A stretch of 18,605 nucleotides of DNA, from the NCBI GenBank assembly GCA_002731665.1, contig PCCJ01000063.1:1-18605 (forward strand), read 5' to 3'. Positions 6,802 through 15,261 of the stretch are shown one piece after another (within the stretch, counting starts at the first letter, position 1; each line of letters opens with the position of its first letter). Position numbers and translations under genes: made by a program. The notes beneath the pieces were generated by a model. It had not been told where the DNA came from. It worked only from the letters and a program-made list of their open reading frames with translations, and made no database searches. The stretch comes from Actinomycetota bacterium. Its GTDB lineage: Bacteria > Actinomycetota > Acidimicrobiia > Acidimicrobiales > Poriferisodaliceae.

Positions 6802-8201
6802 AACTCGTTTGAGAGTGTGGTGAAAGCCTCTGAGTCCTCTAGCTGCTGTGCTATTTGTAGGAGTAGAGCATCGTGACCGCGTGCCGCAATGATTTGAACT
6901 CCGATAGGGAGTCCTTTGTGTTCACCGACTGGAACAGAAATTGCTGGTTGACCTGTAACGTTGGCTTGATCGACGAACCCAATTAGTTCTCTCAACTGCT
7001 GCTGGCCTGTCTCTGGGTTAGAAAGCAAACCGATTGTGGGAGTTAAACTTCCAAGGACTGGTGTTATGAGTAAATCGAAGTCGTTCCAAAAAGATGAGGT
7101 GCGGCGTGACCAATGATGGAGCCAGTTCTGAGCTGCTACGTACATGGTACCCGGCAGGGTGTTCCCTAATTCAGCTGACCACCAGTTCGAAGGTTCAACG
7201 TCTTCTTGTGTGATAGGTCTGCCAATCTCTTCGCCCCATCGGTATAGCTCCTGAGCCATACCAATAGTCCGAAGGACGATCGTCTGATCTGTCACATCAT
7301 CGCTGAACCATTCTGGAGGATTTTTGTCTGCTGTTATTTGATGACCAAGGCTTTCGAGAAGGGAAGCAGTTTTGTTCACAGCGTCAACGCAAGCAGGATG
7401 GGCAGAAAAAGTTGCGATAGCTATTTTTTGCGACCCTGGGTCTGCCGCTAAAAGTTTACTGTAACTAGCAATAGGCAATTCTGTTGTTACGTAATCTCCA
7501 TAACGTAAACCTGAGATTACGTCTAAAGCCAGACCCGTATCTCGTACTGTCTTGGTCAGGACACCATCAATTCCGAGGCCGTGTCTGTGCTCTGATTTCG
7601 TTGGCCCTGCAGATACTGTGCCTCGGCTTGGTTTCAAACCAATTAAGCCACATGCGCTAGCAGGGATTCGGAGCGAACCGCCTCCATCGTTTCCATGTGC
7701 GATTGGAACTATTCCAGCTGCTACAGCTGCTGCTGAGCCACCGCTAGAACCGCCAGCAGAATATTTAATCTCATGAGGATTTCTGGTTGCTCCATACGCT
7801 GTGGGCTCTGTGGTGATAGTTGAGCCAAACTCTGGGGTGTTTGTTCTCCCAATAGAAATAGCTCCCGCTGTTTCCAAGGACGACCATAAGTAGCTGTTGT
7901 AGGAGCTTTTCCAGTTTAAGTTGCGGAGAAAAGATGTACCGCAATGAAATGGTTCACCGGCTTGTTCGCACCCAAGGTCTTTGACTGCAATTGGAACGCC
8001 AGCAAGAGCTCCTTGGTTTAAGTCAACCTGCGTAGCTTGGTGTAATGCTTGATCTAGTCGGGGGTGAATAATTGCGTTAATGATTGGATTCCAGGCATTG
8101 AATCGTTCAATTGTCCTGCCTAGTGCTTCTAGTGGTGAGATAGTGCCAGCTAATAGTTCTGTTCGCAGAGCCGTCGCATCCTGTTGTCGGATGTCGTTCA
8201 T
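6798..8201 (-). CDS. Amidase signature (AS) family enzyme, second of a tandem pair
   Basis: Predicted cytosolic amidase hydrolysing a small amide or acting as a GatA-like relative. 467 residues from ATG 8201. The Ser-cisSer-Lys triad is complete: K74 in VPIAVKDLG, S152 in SAGGSSGGSAAA, nucleophile S176 in NDGGGSLRIPAS. The 24-residue spacing between the two serines equals that in FAAH. The frame runs 11 codons further to 8234, but that part lies inside the upstream amidase, and ATG 8201 makes an ATGA overlap with that gene's stop (8198-8201), so coupling decides the start. It is paralogous to the upstream amidase across the whole length. No gatB or gatC gene is adjacent, which argues against tRNA amidotransferase. 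Substrate not predictable. Confidence 0.9.
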   Translation of the reverse strand: MNDIRQQDATALRTELLAGTISPLEALGRTIERFNAWNPIINAIIHPRLDQALHQATQVDLNQGALAGVPIAVKDLGCEQAGEPFHCGTSFLRNLNWKSSYNSYLWSSLETAGAISIGRTNTPEFGSTITTEPTAYGATRNPHEIKYSAGGSSGGSAAAVAAGIVPIAHGNDGGGSLRIPASACGLIGLKPSRGTVSAGPTKSEHRHGLGIDGVLTKTVRDTGLALDVISGLRYGDYVTTELPIASYSKLLAADPGSQKIAIATFSAHPACVDAVNKTASLLESLGHQITADKNPPEWFSDDVTDQTIVLRTIGMAQELYRWGEEIGRPITQEDVEPSNWWSAELGNTLPGTMYVAAQNWLHHWSRRTSSFWNDFDLLITPVLGSLTPTIGLLSNPETGQQQLRELIGFVDQANVTGQPAISVPVGEHKGLPIGVQIIAARGHDALLLQIAQQLEDSEAFTTLSNEL

Positions 8202-9628
8202 TGTGACCAAATCGAAGGCAGTCGATGAGCCCAAGGTGAAGCTGTTTCTATCTGCTTTGCTAAAGCCAAAAGTAAATCTTCGCCATATGGAGGTCCTATG
8301 AATTGAACTCCGACTGGAAGGCCGTCATGTGTCTCATGTAGAGGCATCGACATTGCAGGTTGGCCAGTTACGTTGAATTGGGCTGTGTAATGCAGAAGCT
8401 CTCCTAGCCGCTGGCTCCCTGTTCGAGGGTGACGAAGCTCTCCGATAAGAGGAGGTGGTTCTGTGAGAATCGGGGTAATTAAAACGTCGTATTCATTCCA
8501 CCAGCTCACCATTTGTCTGGTGTAAGAATGAAACCATTCTATTGAATTCAAATATTCCATTCCGGATAAGGATTGGCCGATTGAGACAAGCGCTGCTGTG
8601 TCAGCTTCCATATTATTTTTCGTTAAAGGCCGACCTATCGCATTGCCTAAATCATTAGCTGTTACTGCATTTGCGACAGCTAACACCACTCTAAAATGTT
8701 TAAAAAATTGGTCATTGAACAAATCTTTTGGAAATGCTATTTCTACCTTATGTCCTAGCTCTTCGAGAAGCTTGGCAGCTGATTCCACACCTTGTGTGCA
8801 CTCCGAGTGCACAGCTCCCCAATTTGATTGAGGGCATATGCCGATTCGCAGGCCTTGTGGGTTGTCAGCAAGAGAATCTTCGAATGAAATTTTAGGTTTT
8901 GGTGCCGAGTAAGGGTCTCCGGGCCATGAACGGCTGATGCCATCGAGTACACGTGCTGAGTCACGGACGCTGCGGCTAACTACACCATCTATCGCGGCTC
9001 CTCCCCAAAGTTCACCAAGAAGAGGCCCGAAAGAGACTCTACCCCGACTAGGTTTCAGTCCGAACAATCCACACTCTGACGCTGGAATCCGGATAGACCC
9101 GCCGCCGTCATTGGCATGTGCAATAGGGACAATTCCAGCAGCAACAGCTGCGGCTGAACCGCCACTTGATCCTCCTGTGGAATGTTCAAGGTTCCAGGGG
9201 TTGCGGCTAGCTCCGTATGCGACCGGCTCAGTGGTTACGGTTCCGCCAAATTCGGGAGTATTGGTCTTTCCTAAATTTACAAGTCCAAGATCGCGAAACA
9301 TAATAGCTAGATAAGAGTCATGATCAGCATGGTAATTAGCGTCACGTAAAGCAACGTTTCCTGCATGATAAGGATCGCCAGCAGTCGTGCAGGTTAGATC
9401 TTTAGTAAGGAATGGGACACCCCAAAGAGTTGCCGATTCAGGAGCTTCGGTTTTAGTCATTGTCGTAGCGCGTTCTCGAGCAGAGGCATCAAGGTGGTGA
9501 ATGACAGCATTTAGATCACCGTTAACGTTATTGATTCTAGCTAGAGCATCATCTACCAGTTCGATAGGAGAAGCTTCTTTTTTTGCTACTAGCTGAGCAA
9601 GAGCAACGCCATCTAAAGGAATGTTCAT
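8198..9628 (-). CDS. Amidase signature (AS) family enzyme, first of a tandem pair
   Basis: Predicted cytosolic AS-family amidase, 476 residues. Triad: K76 in VPFLTKDLT, S154 in TGGSSGGSAAA, S178 in NDGGGSIRIPAS. The NDGGGS form replaces the more usual GSDTGGS but keeps the nucleophile, and it is shared with its downstream paralogue. The C-terminal half ends with the family's NVTGQPAMSMPL and GLPVGVQFIGPPYGEDLLL stretches. ATG 9628 is the first gene of a minus-strand operon and diverges from dnaE2 with only 69 bases to the dnaE2 start. A TAACGT -10-like element lies 6 bases upstream. The SOS box in the same gap is more than 40 bases upstream of this start, beyond the expected -35, so LexA control of the amidases is possible but not indicated. 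Confidence 0.9.
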   Translation of the reverse strand: MNIPLDGVALAQLVAKKEASPIELVDDALARINNVNGDLNAVIHHLDASARERATTMTKTEAPESATLWGVPFLTKDLTCTTAGDPYHAGNVALRDANYHADHDSYLAIMFRDLGLVNLGKTNTPEFGGTVTTEPVAYGASRNPWNLEHSTGGSSGGSAAAVAAGIVPIAHANDGGGSIRIPASECGLFGLKPSRGRVSFGPLLGELWGGAAIDGVVSRSVRDSARVLDGISRSWPGDPYSAPKPKISFEDSLADNPQGLRIGICPQSNWGAVHSECTQGVESAAKLLEELGHKVEIAFPKDLFNDQFFKHFRVVLAVANAVTANDLGNAIGRPLTKNNMEADTAALVSIGQSLSGMEYLNSIEWFHSYTRQMVSWWNEYDVLITPILTEPPPLIGELRHPRTGSQRLGELLHYTAQFNVTGQPAMSMPLHETHDGLPVGVQFIGPPYGEDLLLALAKQIETASPWAHRLPSIWSQ

Positions 9629-9634
9629 GGTGCC

Positions 9635-9640
9635 ACGTTA
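9635..9640 (-). promoter_or_regulatory. Possible -10 element (TAACGT) for the amidase operon
   Basis: Minus-strand TAACGT fits TAnnnT and ends 6 bases before ATG 9628, with no Shine-Dalgarno. It implies a leaderless transcript for the first amidase. No convincing -35 in the preceding 16-18 bases. Confidence 0.35.
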
Positions 9641-9660
9641 GTAGAAGTAGTGGTCTGCAC

Positions 9661-9690
9661 TTGACTAGAACCGAACATATGTTCGATGCT
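9661..9690 (+). promoter_or_regulatory. Probable dnaE2 promoter (TTGACT / GATGCT)
   Basis: TTGACT (9661-9666) matches the -35 consensus at five of six bases; 18 bases later GATGCT (9685-9690) is a poor but correctly placed -10. Transcription would start at about 9697-9698, on ATG 9698, giving a leaderless mRNA. The SOS box lies between the two elements, the classic position for repression. Confidence 0.5.
9672..9685. promoter_or_regulatory. LexA (SOS) box of dnaE2
   Basis: CGAACATATGTTCG is a perfect 14-bp palindrome and an exact match to the CGAAC-N4-GTTCG LexA operator. It lies 13 bases before ATG 9698, between the proposed -35 and -10. It shares both half-sites with the box at 977-990 but lacks that site's extended symmetry (the flanking bases C9671 and A9686 do not pair). 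dnaE2 is an established SOS gene in actinobacteria. Confidence 0.9.
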
Positions 9691-9697
9691 GGAAGGT

Positions 9698-12600
9698 ATG
9701 GGCTTTAATTCTTCTTCCATGCCTTGGCGTGACCTCGAGCAACAACTCTCTGACAGTAAGGGAAGTAAATCTTTCATTACTTCAGAACCTAACAGTTATG
9801 AGCAAAACCCAAGTAACAAATACATTTCTCAAAAGCTGATATTTGGACGCGAAAATCAAACTTCCTATGCGGAGCTACATGCACATTCCTATTTTAGTTT
9901 TCTTGATGGTGCTTCTAGTCCAGAAGAGTTAGCGGCGGTTGCTGCTGATATTGGGCTTAGCGCGTTGGCACTTACCGACCATGGCGGATTTTATGGTGTC
10001 GTACGATTTGCAGAAGCGGCGAAAAAAGTTGAGCTACCGACAGTTTTTGGTGCGGAGTTAACTATTGACTCCTGGCAATCTACAGAAAGTTCTAAACTTA
10101 GCTCTTCTCGCAATGGTGTTGCTGATCCAGCAGGACAACATCTGGTAGTTCTTTCCCGCGGGCCTCAAGGCTACAGTTCGTTAGCTACATTGATTTCGAA
10201 AGCTCAGATGAATGGGGCTAAAGGCTCCCCATTGCTATCAAGCGATGAACTTTTATCTGCTCTTGATAGCAATAGAGATGATTGGGCAATTCTTACTGGA
10301 GGGCGGAAAGGAATTGTGCCAGCAGCTTTAGCGTCTGGAGGGCTTACTCAGGCCAGCAGAAAACTAGATCTTTTAGTAGATGCTGCTGGGCGCTCTAATG
10401 TTTTTGTCGAGCTATGGGATCATGGTGATCCTCATGACAGTTCACGGAACGAGGCGCTATATGAACTAGCGACGAGCAGCAAAGTTAAGTCACTCTGCAC
10501 AAATGGAGTTCACTATGCCACCCCTAAACGTCGTTACTTAGCCGCTGCTATGGCAGCTGTTCGCAGCCGCAGATCGCTTGAAGAAATTAATGGGTGGCTT
10601 CCTTCGGCAGGTTCTGCTTATCTTCGTTCAGGAGATGAGCAGGCACAGCGATTCTCTCGTTACCCGGGTGTTGTCGAGGTAGCTGATTCTTTAGGTAAAG
10701 ATTGTTCTTTCGATCTATCGCTTGTAGCGCCGAGTTTACCACCGTACCCATGCCCTGATGGGCTTGATGAGATTGCCTATTTAAAAGAGCTAGTTGAGGA
10801 GAGGTCTATCAGGTGTTATGGACGGCGTTTGCATGAACGAGTTGTCGGTGCTTGGGCCCAGGTTGATCATGAACTAGGGCTTATCGAACAGCTTGGGTTC
10901 GCTGGGTACTTTCTTGTTGTTTGGGACATAGTCTCATTTTGCCGGACCCGAGATATTTATTGTCAAGGTAGAGGTTCTGCTGCAAATTCAGCTGTTTGTT
11001 ACGCCCTAAGAATCACCAATGTTGATTCGGTGTCTTTAGGACTTTTATTTGAAAGATTTTTATCTGCTGAGCGAAATGGCCCGCCGGATATAGATCTTGA
11101 TATTGAAAGTGACCGGAGAGAGGAAGTTATCCAATATATTTTTGAGCGGTATGGGCGTTCTCATACCGCTCAAGTGGCGAATGTGATTACTTATCGCCCG
11201 CGCTCTGCTGTGCGAGATATGGCAAGAGCTCTCGGGTATTCCACAGGTCAACAGGATACTTGGGCAAAGTCGCTAGACCGGAATAGCTCCTTGGATCTAG
11301 CTGTAAAAAATCGTGAGCAGCTATCTCCAAAGACTACTTTTGTAGAAGTAAGTGATAAACAAAATAATTTGTCTATCAAGACTCAACAAAATGATGGGAA
11401 CGAAAATAATTATCAGATTCCTATCGATGTTCTTCGGTTAGCTTCTGAAATAGAGAACTCTCCTCGGCACTTAGGAATCCATTCGGGAGGAATGGTTATA
11501 TGCGACCGCCCAATAGTTGAAGTCTGCCCAGTTGAGTGGGGAAGAATGGCCAAGCGTTCGGTGCTGCAATGGGATAAAGATGACTGCGCTGCGGTAGGAC
11601 TCGTAAAGTTTGATTTGCTTGGTTTAGGTATGTTGTCTGCTTTGCACCGCTCAGTCGATTTGATTGCTAATTCATACGGGGTTGATCTTGATTTATCTAC
11701 GCTGCCTCAAGAAGATGAGGTGTACGAAATGTTATGCGCAGCGGATTCGATTGGAGTTTTCCAAGTTGAGTCTCGTGCACAAATGGCGACATTGCCTCGT
11801 TTGAAGCCTCGTTGTTTCTATGACTTAGTTGTTGAAATAGCGTTAATTAGACCAGGGCCAATTCAAGGCGGTTCTGTTCACCCCTATATTCGTCGACGCA
11901 ATGGAACTGAAGCAGTAACGTATCTCCATCCACTTCTCAAAAAATCATTATCAAAAACCTTAGGCGTCCCACTATTTCAGGAACAACTGATGCAGATGGC
12001 TATTGATGTTGCAGGTTTTAGTGCATCTGAAGCAGATCAATTGCGTCAGGCGATGGGATCTAAACGGTCCGAAGAAAAAATGAAAGAAATCCAGCAGCGT
12101 TTGTTCGCAGGCATGTTCGATCATGGGATTTCATATGAGATTGGAGAACAAATCTGGAATAAAATGTCTGCTTTTGCAAATTATGGATTCCCAGAAAGTC
12201 ATTCAGTCTCATTCGCCAACCTTGTCTATTCTTCTTCCTGGATTAAGCTTCATTATCCTGCAGCCTTTTGTGCTTCACTCGTTAACTCTCAGCCGATGGG
12301 TTTTTATTCTCCGCATTCATTGGTGCAAGATGCACGACGACATGGAGTTGTAGTCAGGACCCCTGATGTGAATGCTTCTATGGATGATGCGATTCTTGAG
12401 TTGTCTCCCGAATCACGTTCAGGTTTCGGAGTTAGGCTTGGACTTTCTTCAGTGCGAGGAATTGGGAATTCTCTCGCTTTGGAAATTGCTGAAGCTGGCC
12501 CTTATAAAAATATGGAGCAGCTTGCACGCCGAGTTTCGTTAGATCTTAAGCAGCTTGAAGCATTAGCTACCGCAGGGGCTTTTACTTCTCTGGGGCTTAG

Positions 12601-13111
12601 TAGACGAGATGCTTTATGGACTGCTGGAGCAGTTGCACAGTCGAGCTCTAGCTGTTTACAAGGAATTGTTACTGGAGCGGTTGCTCCAACATTGCCTGGA
12701 ATGTCAGAGTATGAAGTTTCGATTGCTGACTTGTGGGCGACAGGCGTAGCTCCTGAGGGTCATCCGACTAAGTTTATTCGAGATAACTTAAATATGTTAG
12801 GAATAGAAACTTCGGAGTCTTTGAAAACATGCGCTCAGGGTAAAGTCAAAGTTGCTGGGGTAGTCACTCATCGACAGAGACCATCTACAGCGAATGGAAC
12901 TTTATTTATAAATCTCGAAGATGAGACAGGGTTAATTAACGTCGTCGTTTCGAAAGGCTGTTGGCTCAGATTTCGGAGTGCTGCGAGGTCTGCGCCAGCG
13001 CTTCTCGTTAGCGGCAGACTTGAGCGCCATGAAGGAGTAGTTAATGTAGTTGCTGAAAAAATTGAAGTGCTTGAATTAGCCGAAGGTATCCATAGTAGGA
13101 ATTTTTATTGA
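9698..13111 (+). CDS. dnaE2: DnaE2, error-prone C-family DNA polymerase
   Basis: Alpha-subunit-like polymerase that does SOS-induced translesion synthesis with ImuA' and ImuB. 1137 residues from ATG 9698. PHP domain: YAELHAHSYFSFLDG (H61, H63 in this numbering) and LALTDHGGFYG. Palm: PPDIDLDIESDRR carries the first two catalytic aspartates (464, 466), and GLVKFDLLGLGML the third; CQGRGSAANSAVCYAL and HLGIHSGGMVICD are DnaE2-typical. A fingers/clamp-binding region and a C-terminal OB fold (VKVAGVVTHRQRPSTANGTL, FINLEDETGLINVVV) follow. The frame opens at ATG 9686, directly against the SOS box, but ATG 9698 gives the family N-terminus (MGFNSSSMPWRDLEQQLS) and fits the promoter. No Shine-Dalgarno is placed for either start. 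It is separated from imuA-imuB by 6.3 kb and ends 3 bases from the convergent neighbour's stop. Confidence 0.95.
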   Translation: MGFNSSSMPWRDLEQQLSDSKGSKSFITSEPNSYEQNPSNKYISQKLIFGRENQTSYAELHAHSYFSFLDGASSPEELAAVAADIGLSALALTDHGGFYGVVRFAEAAKKVELPTVFGAELTIDSWQSTESSKLSSSRNGVADPAGQHLVVLSRGPQGYSSLATLISKAQMNGAKGSPLLSSDELLSALDSNRDDWAILTGGRKGIVPAALASGGLTQASRKLDLLVDAAGRSNVFVELWDHGDPHDSSRNEALYELATSSKVKSLCTNGVHYATPKRRYLAAAMAAVRSRRSLEEINGWLPSAGSAYLRSGDEQAQRFSRYPGVVEVADSLGKDCSFDLSLVAPSLPPYPCPDGLDEIAYLKELVEERSIRCYGRRLHERVVGAWAQVDHELGLIEQLGFAGYFLVVWDIVSFCRTRDIYCQGRGSAANSAVCYALRITNVDSVSLGLLFERFLSAERNGPPDIDLDIESDRREEVIQYIFERYGRSHTAQVANVITYRPRSAVRDMARALGYSTGQQDTWAKSLDRNSSLDLAVKNREQLSPKTTFVEVSDKQNNLSIKTQQNDGNENNYQIPIDVLRLASEIENSPRHLGIHSGGMVICDRPIVEVCPVEWGRMAKRSVLQWDKDDCAAVGLVKFDLLGLGMLSALHRSVDLIANSYGVDLDLSTLPQEDEVYEMLCAADSIGVFQVESRAQMATLPRLKPRCFYDLVVEIALIRPGPIQGGSVHPYIRRRNGTEAVTYLHPLLKKSLSKTLGVPLFQEQLMQMAIDVAGFSASEADQLRQAMGSKRSEEKMKEIQQRLFAGMFDHGISYEIGEQIWNKMSAFANYGFPESHSVSFANLVYSSSWIKLHYPAAFCASLVNSQPMGFYSPHSLVQDARRHGVVVRTPDVNASMDDAILELSPESRSGFGVRLGLSSVRGIGNSLALEIAEAGPYKNMEQLARRVSLDLKQLEALATAGAFTSLGLSRRDALWTAGAVAQSSSSCLQGIVTGAVAPTLPGMSEYEVSIADLWATGVAPEGHPTKFIRDNLNMLGIETSESLKTCAQGKVKVAGVVTHRQRPSTANGTLFINLEDETGLINVVVSKGCWLRFRSAARSAPALLVSGRLERHEGVVNVVAEKIEVLELAEGIHSRNFY

Positions 13112-13114
13112 TTC

Positions 13115-14143
13115 TTATCCCAGCGGTCGGCCGAATGGCATTGGGTCTTGCCAGGTTTTTAAAAATGATTCAGCTTTGTAGCAGGCGCCGAGAAACGGAC
13201 CATCATCATGGTTGATTGTGTCTGCCATGAGAGCGCTAATTGTTGTTTCTGTTAAAGATCTAAGTTGGTCATGAGTGGTATCGGCTTGAGAAAACCAAGA
13301 GAGAACAGGACCGATATTTACAATAAAATCAGCAACAGCAGGAGCATCATTCTGGCGAAGAATTGCTAAGGCTTTCGAAGAGATAGCTGCAGGAGAAGTA
13401 CCCACAACGACCTTAGATTCTAAGCTGTTAGCCCCTTGGGCAGCCATTGCCCCTGGTTTCGAGCCTACAAAAATTCCGTCAACGTCAGCTTTCCAGATAT
13501 CCCATGGTTTGCCGATGTTGCCGAGTTGCTCCGTGCAGCCAGGGCCGTGTGACATCCAAGCATCAGCCAGAGTGTCTGGTTCGAAGGACCCTGTGACGCA
13601 GCCCTTAGCTGTAGAAATTCGTTTGATTATTCCACCACGAGAAACAACTTCTCGAGCGATTCCTAAACCAGTTGAGTTGAACCCTTCGATAGCAAAAGAT
13701 TGCCCTTCGATTTCTCCAGTTACTGCTTGAACTGCGGCACAAGCTCCGAGTCCAGTTAGTTCATCTTCGAAGCTAATTCCGTTGCGGTCGTCGAGGCCGA
13801 TTTTGTTTCTTGTGTCGTGTTCGAGGAGAGGGAGAATTTGCTCTCTTTGTAACCGTAATCCAGGGTTAAAGGTAATTTTTTTGGATTGCAATTCTTCAGA
13901 TAGCTCTTTAGCTGCGGACATTACCGCTATTTCGGTTTGGTCAGGATCAACTTTTAGGCCGATCGTGGCGCCACTTTTTTTCTGTTCAAGGACAGCGAAG
14001 GTGTACGTTAAAGCTCGTATGAGCATGACAGCGTTATCAGGTTGAAGCTTGGCTCCTAGCCGCGCTGGCCCCACATAAGTATCTGCACCGGGGAGGTCGT
14101 AAAGAACAAAGCCGGTTGTTGATTCTAGTTTTCTGGTTTCCAC
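13115..14143 (-). CDS. Glu/Leu/Phe/Val dehydrogenase-family protein with degenerate active site
   Basis: 342 residues with the layout of amino-acid dehydrogenases: an N-terminal catalytic-like domain (about 20-120), then GISFEDELTGLGACAAVQAV (123-142), then a Rossmann motif AIEGFNSTGLGIAREVVSRGG (G154...G159). Near the C-terminus VVVGTSPAAISSKALAIL and ADFIVNIGPVLSWF (271-284) mirror the 'ANGPTTPEA' and 'PDxxANAGGV' parts of glutamate/leucine dehydrogenases. The catalytic signatures are altered: the GGxKGG lysine region reads KKSGATIGLKVDPD, and where PAPDxGT is expected there is TFNPGLRL. It may be an inactive or re-purposed dehydrogenase, or one with a different substrate. Start GTG 14143; a stronger Shine-Dalgarno-like AAGAGGTGA is about 18 bases upstream, too far to decide. 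It is convergent with dnaE2 and divergent from the thioesterase. Confidence 0.72.
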   Translation of the reverse strand: METRKLESTTGFVLYDLPGADTYVGPARLGAKLQPDNAVMLIRALTYTFAVLEQKKSGATIGLKVDPDQTEIAVMSAAKELSEELQSKKITFNPGLRLQREQILPLLEHDTRNKIGLDDRNGISFEDELTGLGACAAVQAVTGEIEGQSFAIEGFNSTGLGIAREVVSRGGIIKRISTAKGCVTGSFEPDTLADAWMSHGPGCTEQLGNIGKPWDIWKADVDGIFVGSKPGAMAAQGANSLESKVVVGTSPAAISSKALAILRQNDAPAVADFIVNIGPVLSWFSQADTTHDQLRSLTETTISALMADTINHDDGPFLGACYKAESFLKTWQDPMPFGRPLG

Positions 14144-14260
14144 ATTCTGTAGTCTGTCACCTCTTGTTACCTAGGTCATGGTTGGAATCAAAACACCTCA
14201 TGAAATTTTCTGTATAGGTGATGGTTTCAGTACTTTTGGAGGGCATCTTGTTATTCGTAA

Positions 14261-14290
14261 TTGTCGTAGGTGAGTGAGGCGAGATTTAAT
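14261..14290 (+). promoter_or_regulatory. Possible promoter of the thioesterase gene (TTGTCG / TTTAAT)
   Basis: TTGTCG (14261-14266) and TTTAAT (14285-14290, five of six bases matching TATAAT) are 18 bases apart; a start near 14297 would leave a leader of about 5 bases before ATG 14302. The rest of the 158-base divergent gap (14144-14301) holds no other feature I can support; no convincing promoter is seen for the minus-strand gene. Confidence 0.35.
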
Positions 14291-14301
14291 TCAACCCCGC
14301 T

Positions 14302-15165
14302 ATGTTGTCATCTGTGTTAACTAACTTTTCTGAAGCAACGAACTTAACTAAAACGGGTGATAATCGCTATCGGGTAGAGTTTGACCGGTCTTGGTGGGTG
14401 ATTGCTGGTCCTAACGGTGGGATAATTGCTGCAGCTATTTTGAAGGCGGCAATGGCGGCACTACCTGAAAATAGAACTGCTCGAACTATCACAGTGCACT
14501 ACTTATCGGCTCCTGTTGAAGGCGAAGCGGAAATTATGGTGGCGGTCGACAAAAATGGGAAGAATTTATCTTTTGTCACCGTGAGGTTGACTCAAGGAGA
14601 TCGATGCATTGCTACTGCTTTGGTCGCTGTCGGAGTTCCTATGATGCCTGATCGATCATGGCAGCAGATGTCCATGCCGAAATCTATGCCCCTGGAGCAA
14701 GGCTTTAAAATGTTGTCGGATGTACATGTTGCTTTTCGTGATCGATGGGATGATCGGTGGACAATTGGAATTCCAGGACATCCTGAGACCTCCATTAACG
14801 ATGGCGCATATGAGGTAGGGGGGTGGACACGATTAGCTGACCCTGAGCCCTACGACGAGGCAGTTATATTGGCGATGGCAGATAGTTGGGTTCCGTCAGC
14901 AATGGTGCATATAGACGAAGCAGTGCATCTTCCAACAATTGAGCTAACAGTTCACTTTTTGGTTGATCCAAGAGAAACAGGGCTATCTCCAGAAGACCAT
15001 TGCTTTGTAGTCTTTAGACAACTGATCGGAAGCCAAGGGTTTGTAGATGATACTGGTGAAATCTGGTCGCCAGATGGAAGGCTTATAGCTACAAGTAGGC
15101 AAATTGCATTGCTGGTGGAAGGAAAAGGCCTGCCAGTGGCATCGAGACATTATGTGGCGCCTTAG
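14302..15165 (+). CDS. Acyl-CoA thioesterase family protein (double hotdog)
   Basis: Predicted cytosolic thioesterase releasing CoA from an acyl-CoA, of the TesB-like / 4HBT_3 class. 287 residues, the usual size for a fused pair of hotdog domains. First hotdog (about 18-112): GPNGGIIAAAILKAAMAALP is the central helix, then ITVHYLSAPVEGEAEIMV and LSFVTVRLTQGDRCIATAL. Second hotdog (about 170-280): MADSWVPSAM, IELTVHFLVDP, and the closing DDTGEIWSPDGRLIATSRQ, whose 'E-W-DGRLIA-S-Q' pattern is diagnostic of the family and carries the expected Asp/Gln residues. ATG 14302 is close to a putative promoter, giving almost no leader. Probably monocistronic or read through into the lipoprotein gene 106 bases downstream. 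Substrate chain length unknown. Confidence 0.85.
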   Translation: MLSSVLTNFSEATNLTKTGDNRYRVEFDRSWWVIAGPNGGIIAAAILKAAMAALPENRTARTITVHYLSAPVEGEAEIMVAVDKNGKNLSFVTVRLTQGDRCIATALVAVGVPMMPDRSWQQMSMPKSMPLEQGFKMLSDVHVAFRDRWDDRWTIGIPGHPETSINDGAYEVGGWTRLADPEPYDEAVILAMADSWVPSAMVHIDEAVHLPTIELTVHFLVDPRETGLSPEDHCFVVFRQLIGSQGFVDDTGEIWSPDGRLIATSRQIALLVEGKGLPVASRHYVAP

Positions 15166-15255
15166 GATAATTAACGTGTTGCGTTGGAGTCCGGCTAATA
15201 GAGGATGGTTTTATAAGGTGGATACGCTATTTGCTGTCCGAAGCCGTATAACGAG

Positions 15256-15261
15256 TAACGT
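15256..15261 (+). promoter_or_regulatory. Possible -10 element (TAACGT) for the thioredoxin-like lipoprotein
   Basis: TAACGT, the same hexamer seen before the first amidase, lies 10 bases before ATG 15272. It gives mild support for that start and for a very short leader. No -35 at good spacing (TTGCTG at 15231 is 19 bases away). Confidence 0.25.

Noticed and set aside
8937..9314. 125-residue plus-strand frame inside the first amidase
   Set aside because: Antisense to the conserved catalytic core of the amidase; its Pro/Ser-rich product is a by-product of the codon pattern.
6798..9628. GatA of the tRNA amidotransferase
   Set aside because: No gatC or gatB nearby, two tandem paralogues, and an NDGGGS motif instead of the usual GatA form; better treated as general amidases.
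12110..12130. ATGTTCGATCAT in dnaE2, similar to part of the imuA palindrome
   Set aside because: Only one half-site; no matching CGAAC upstream at the correct distance, and it is inside coding sequence.
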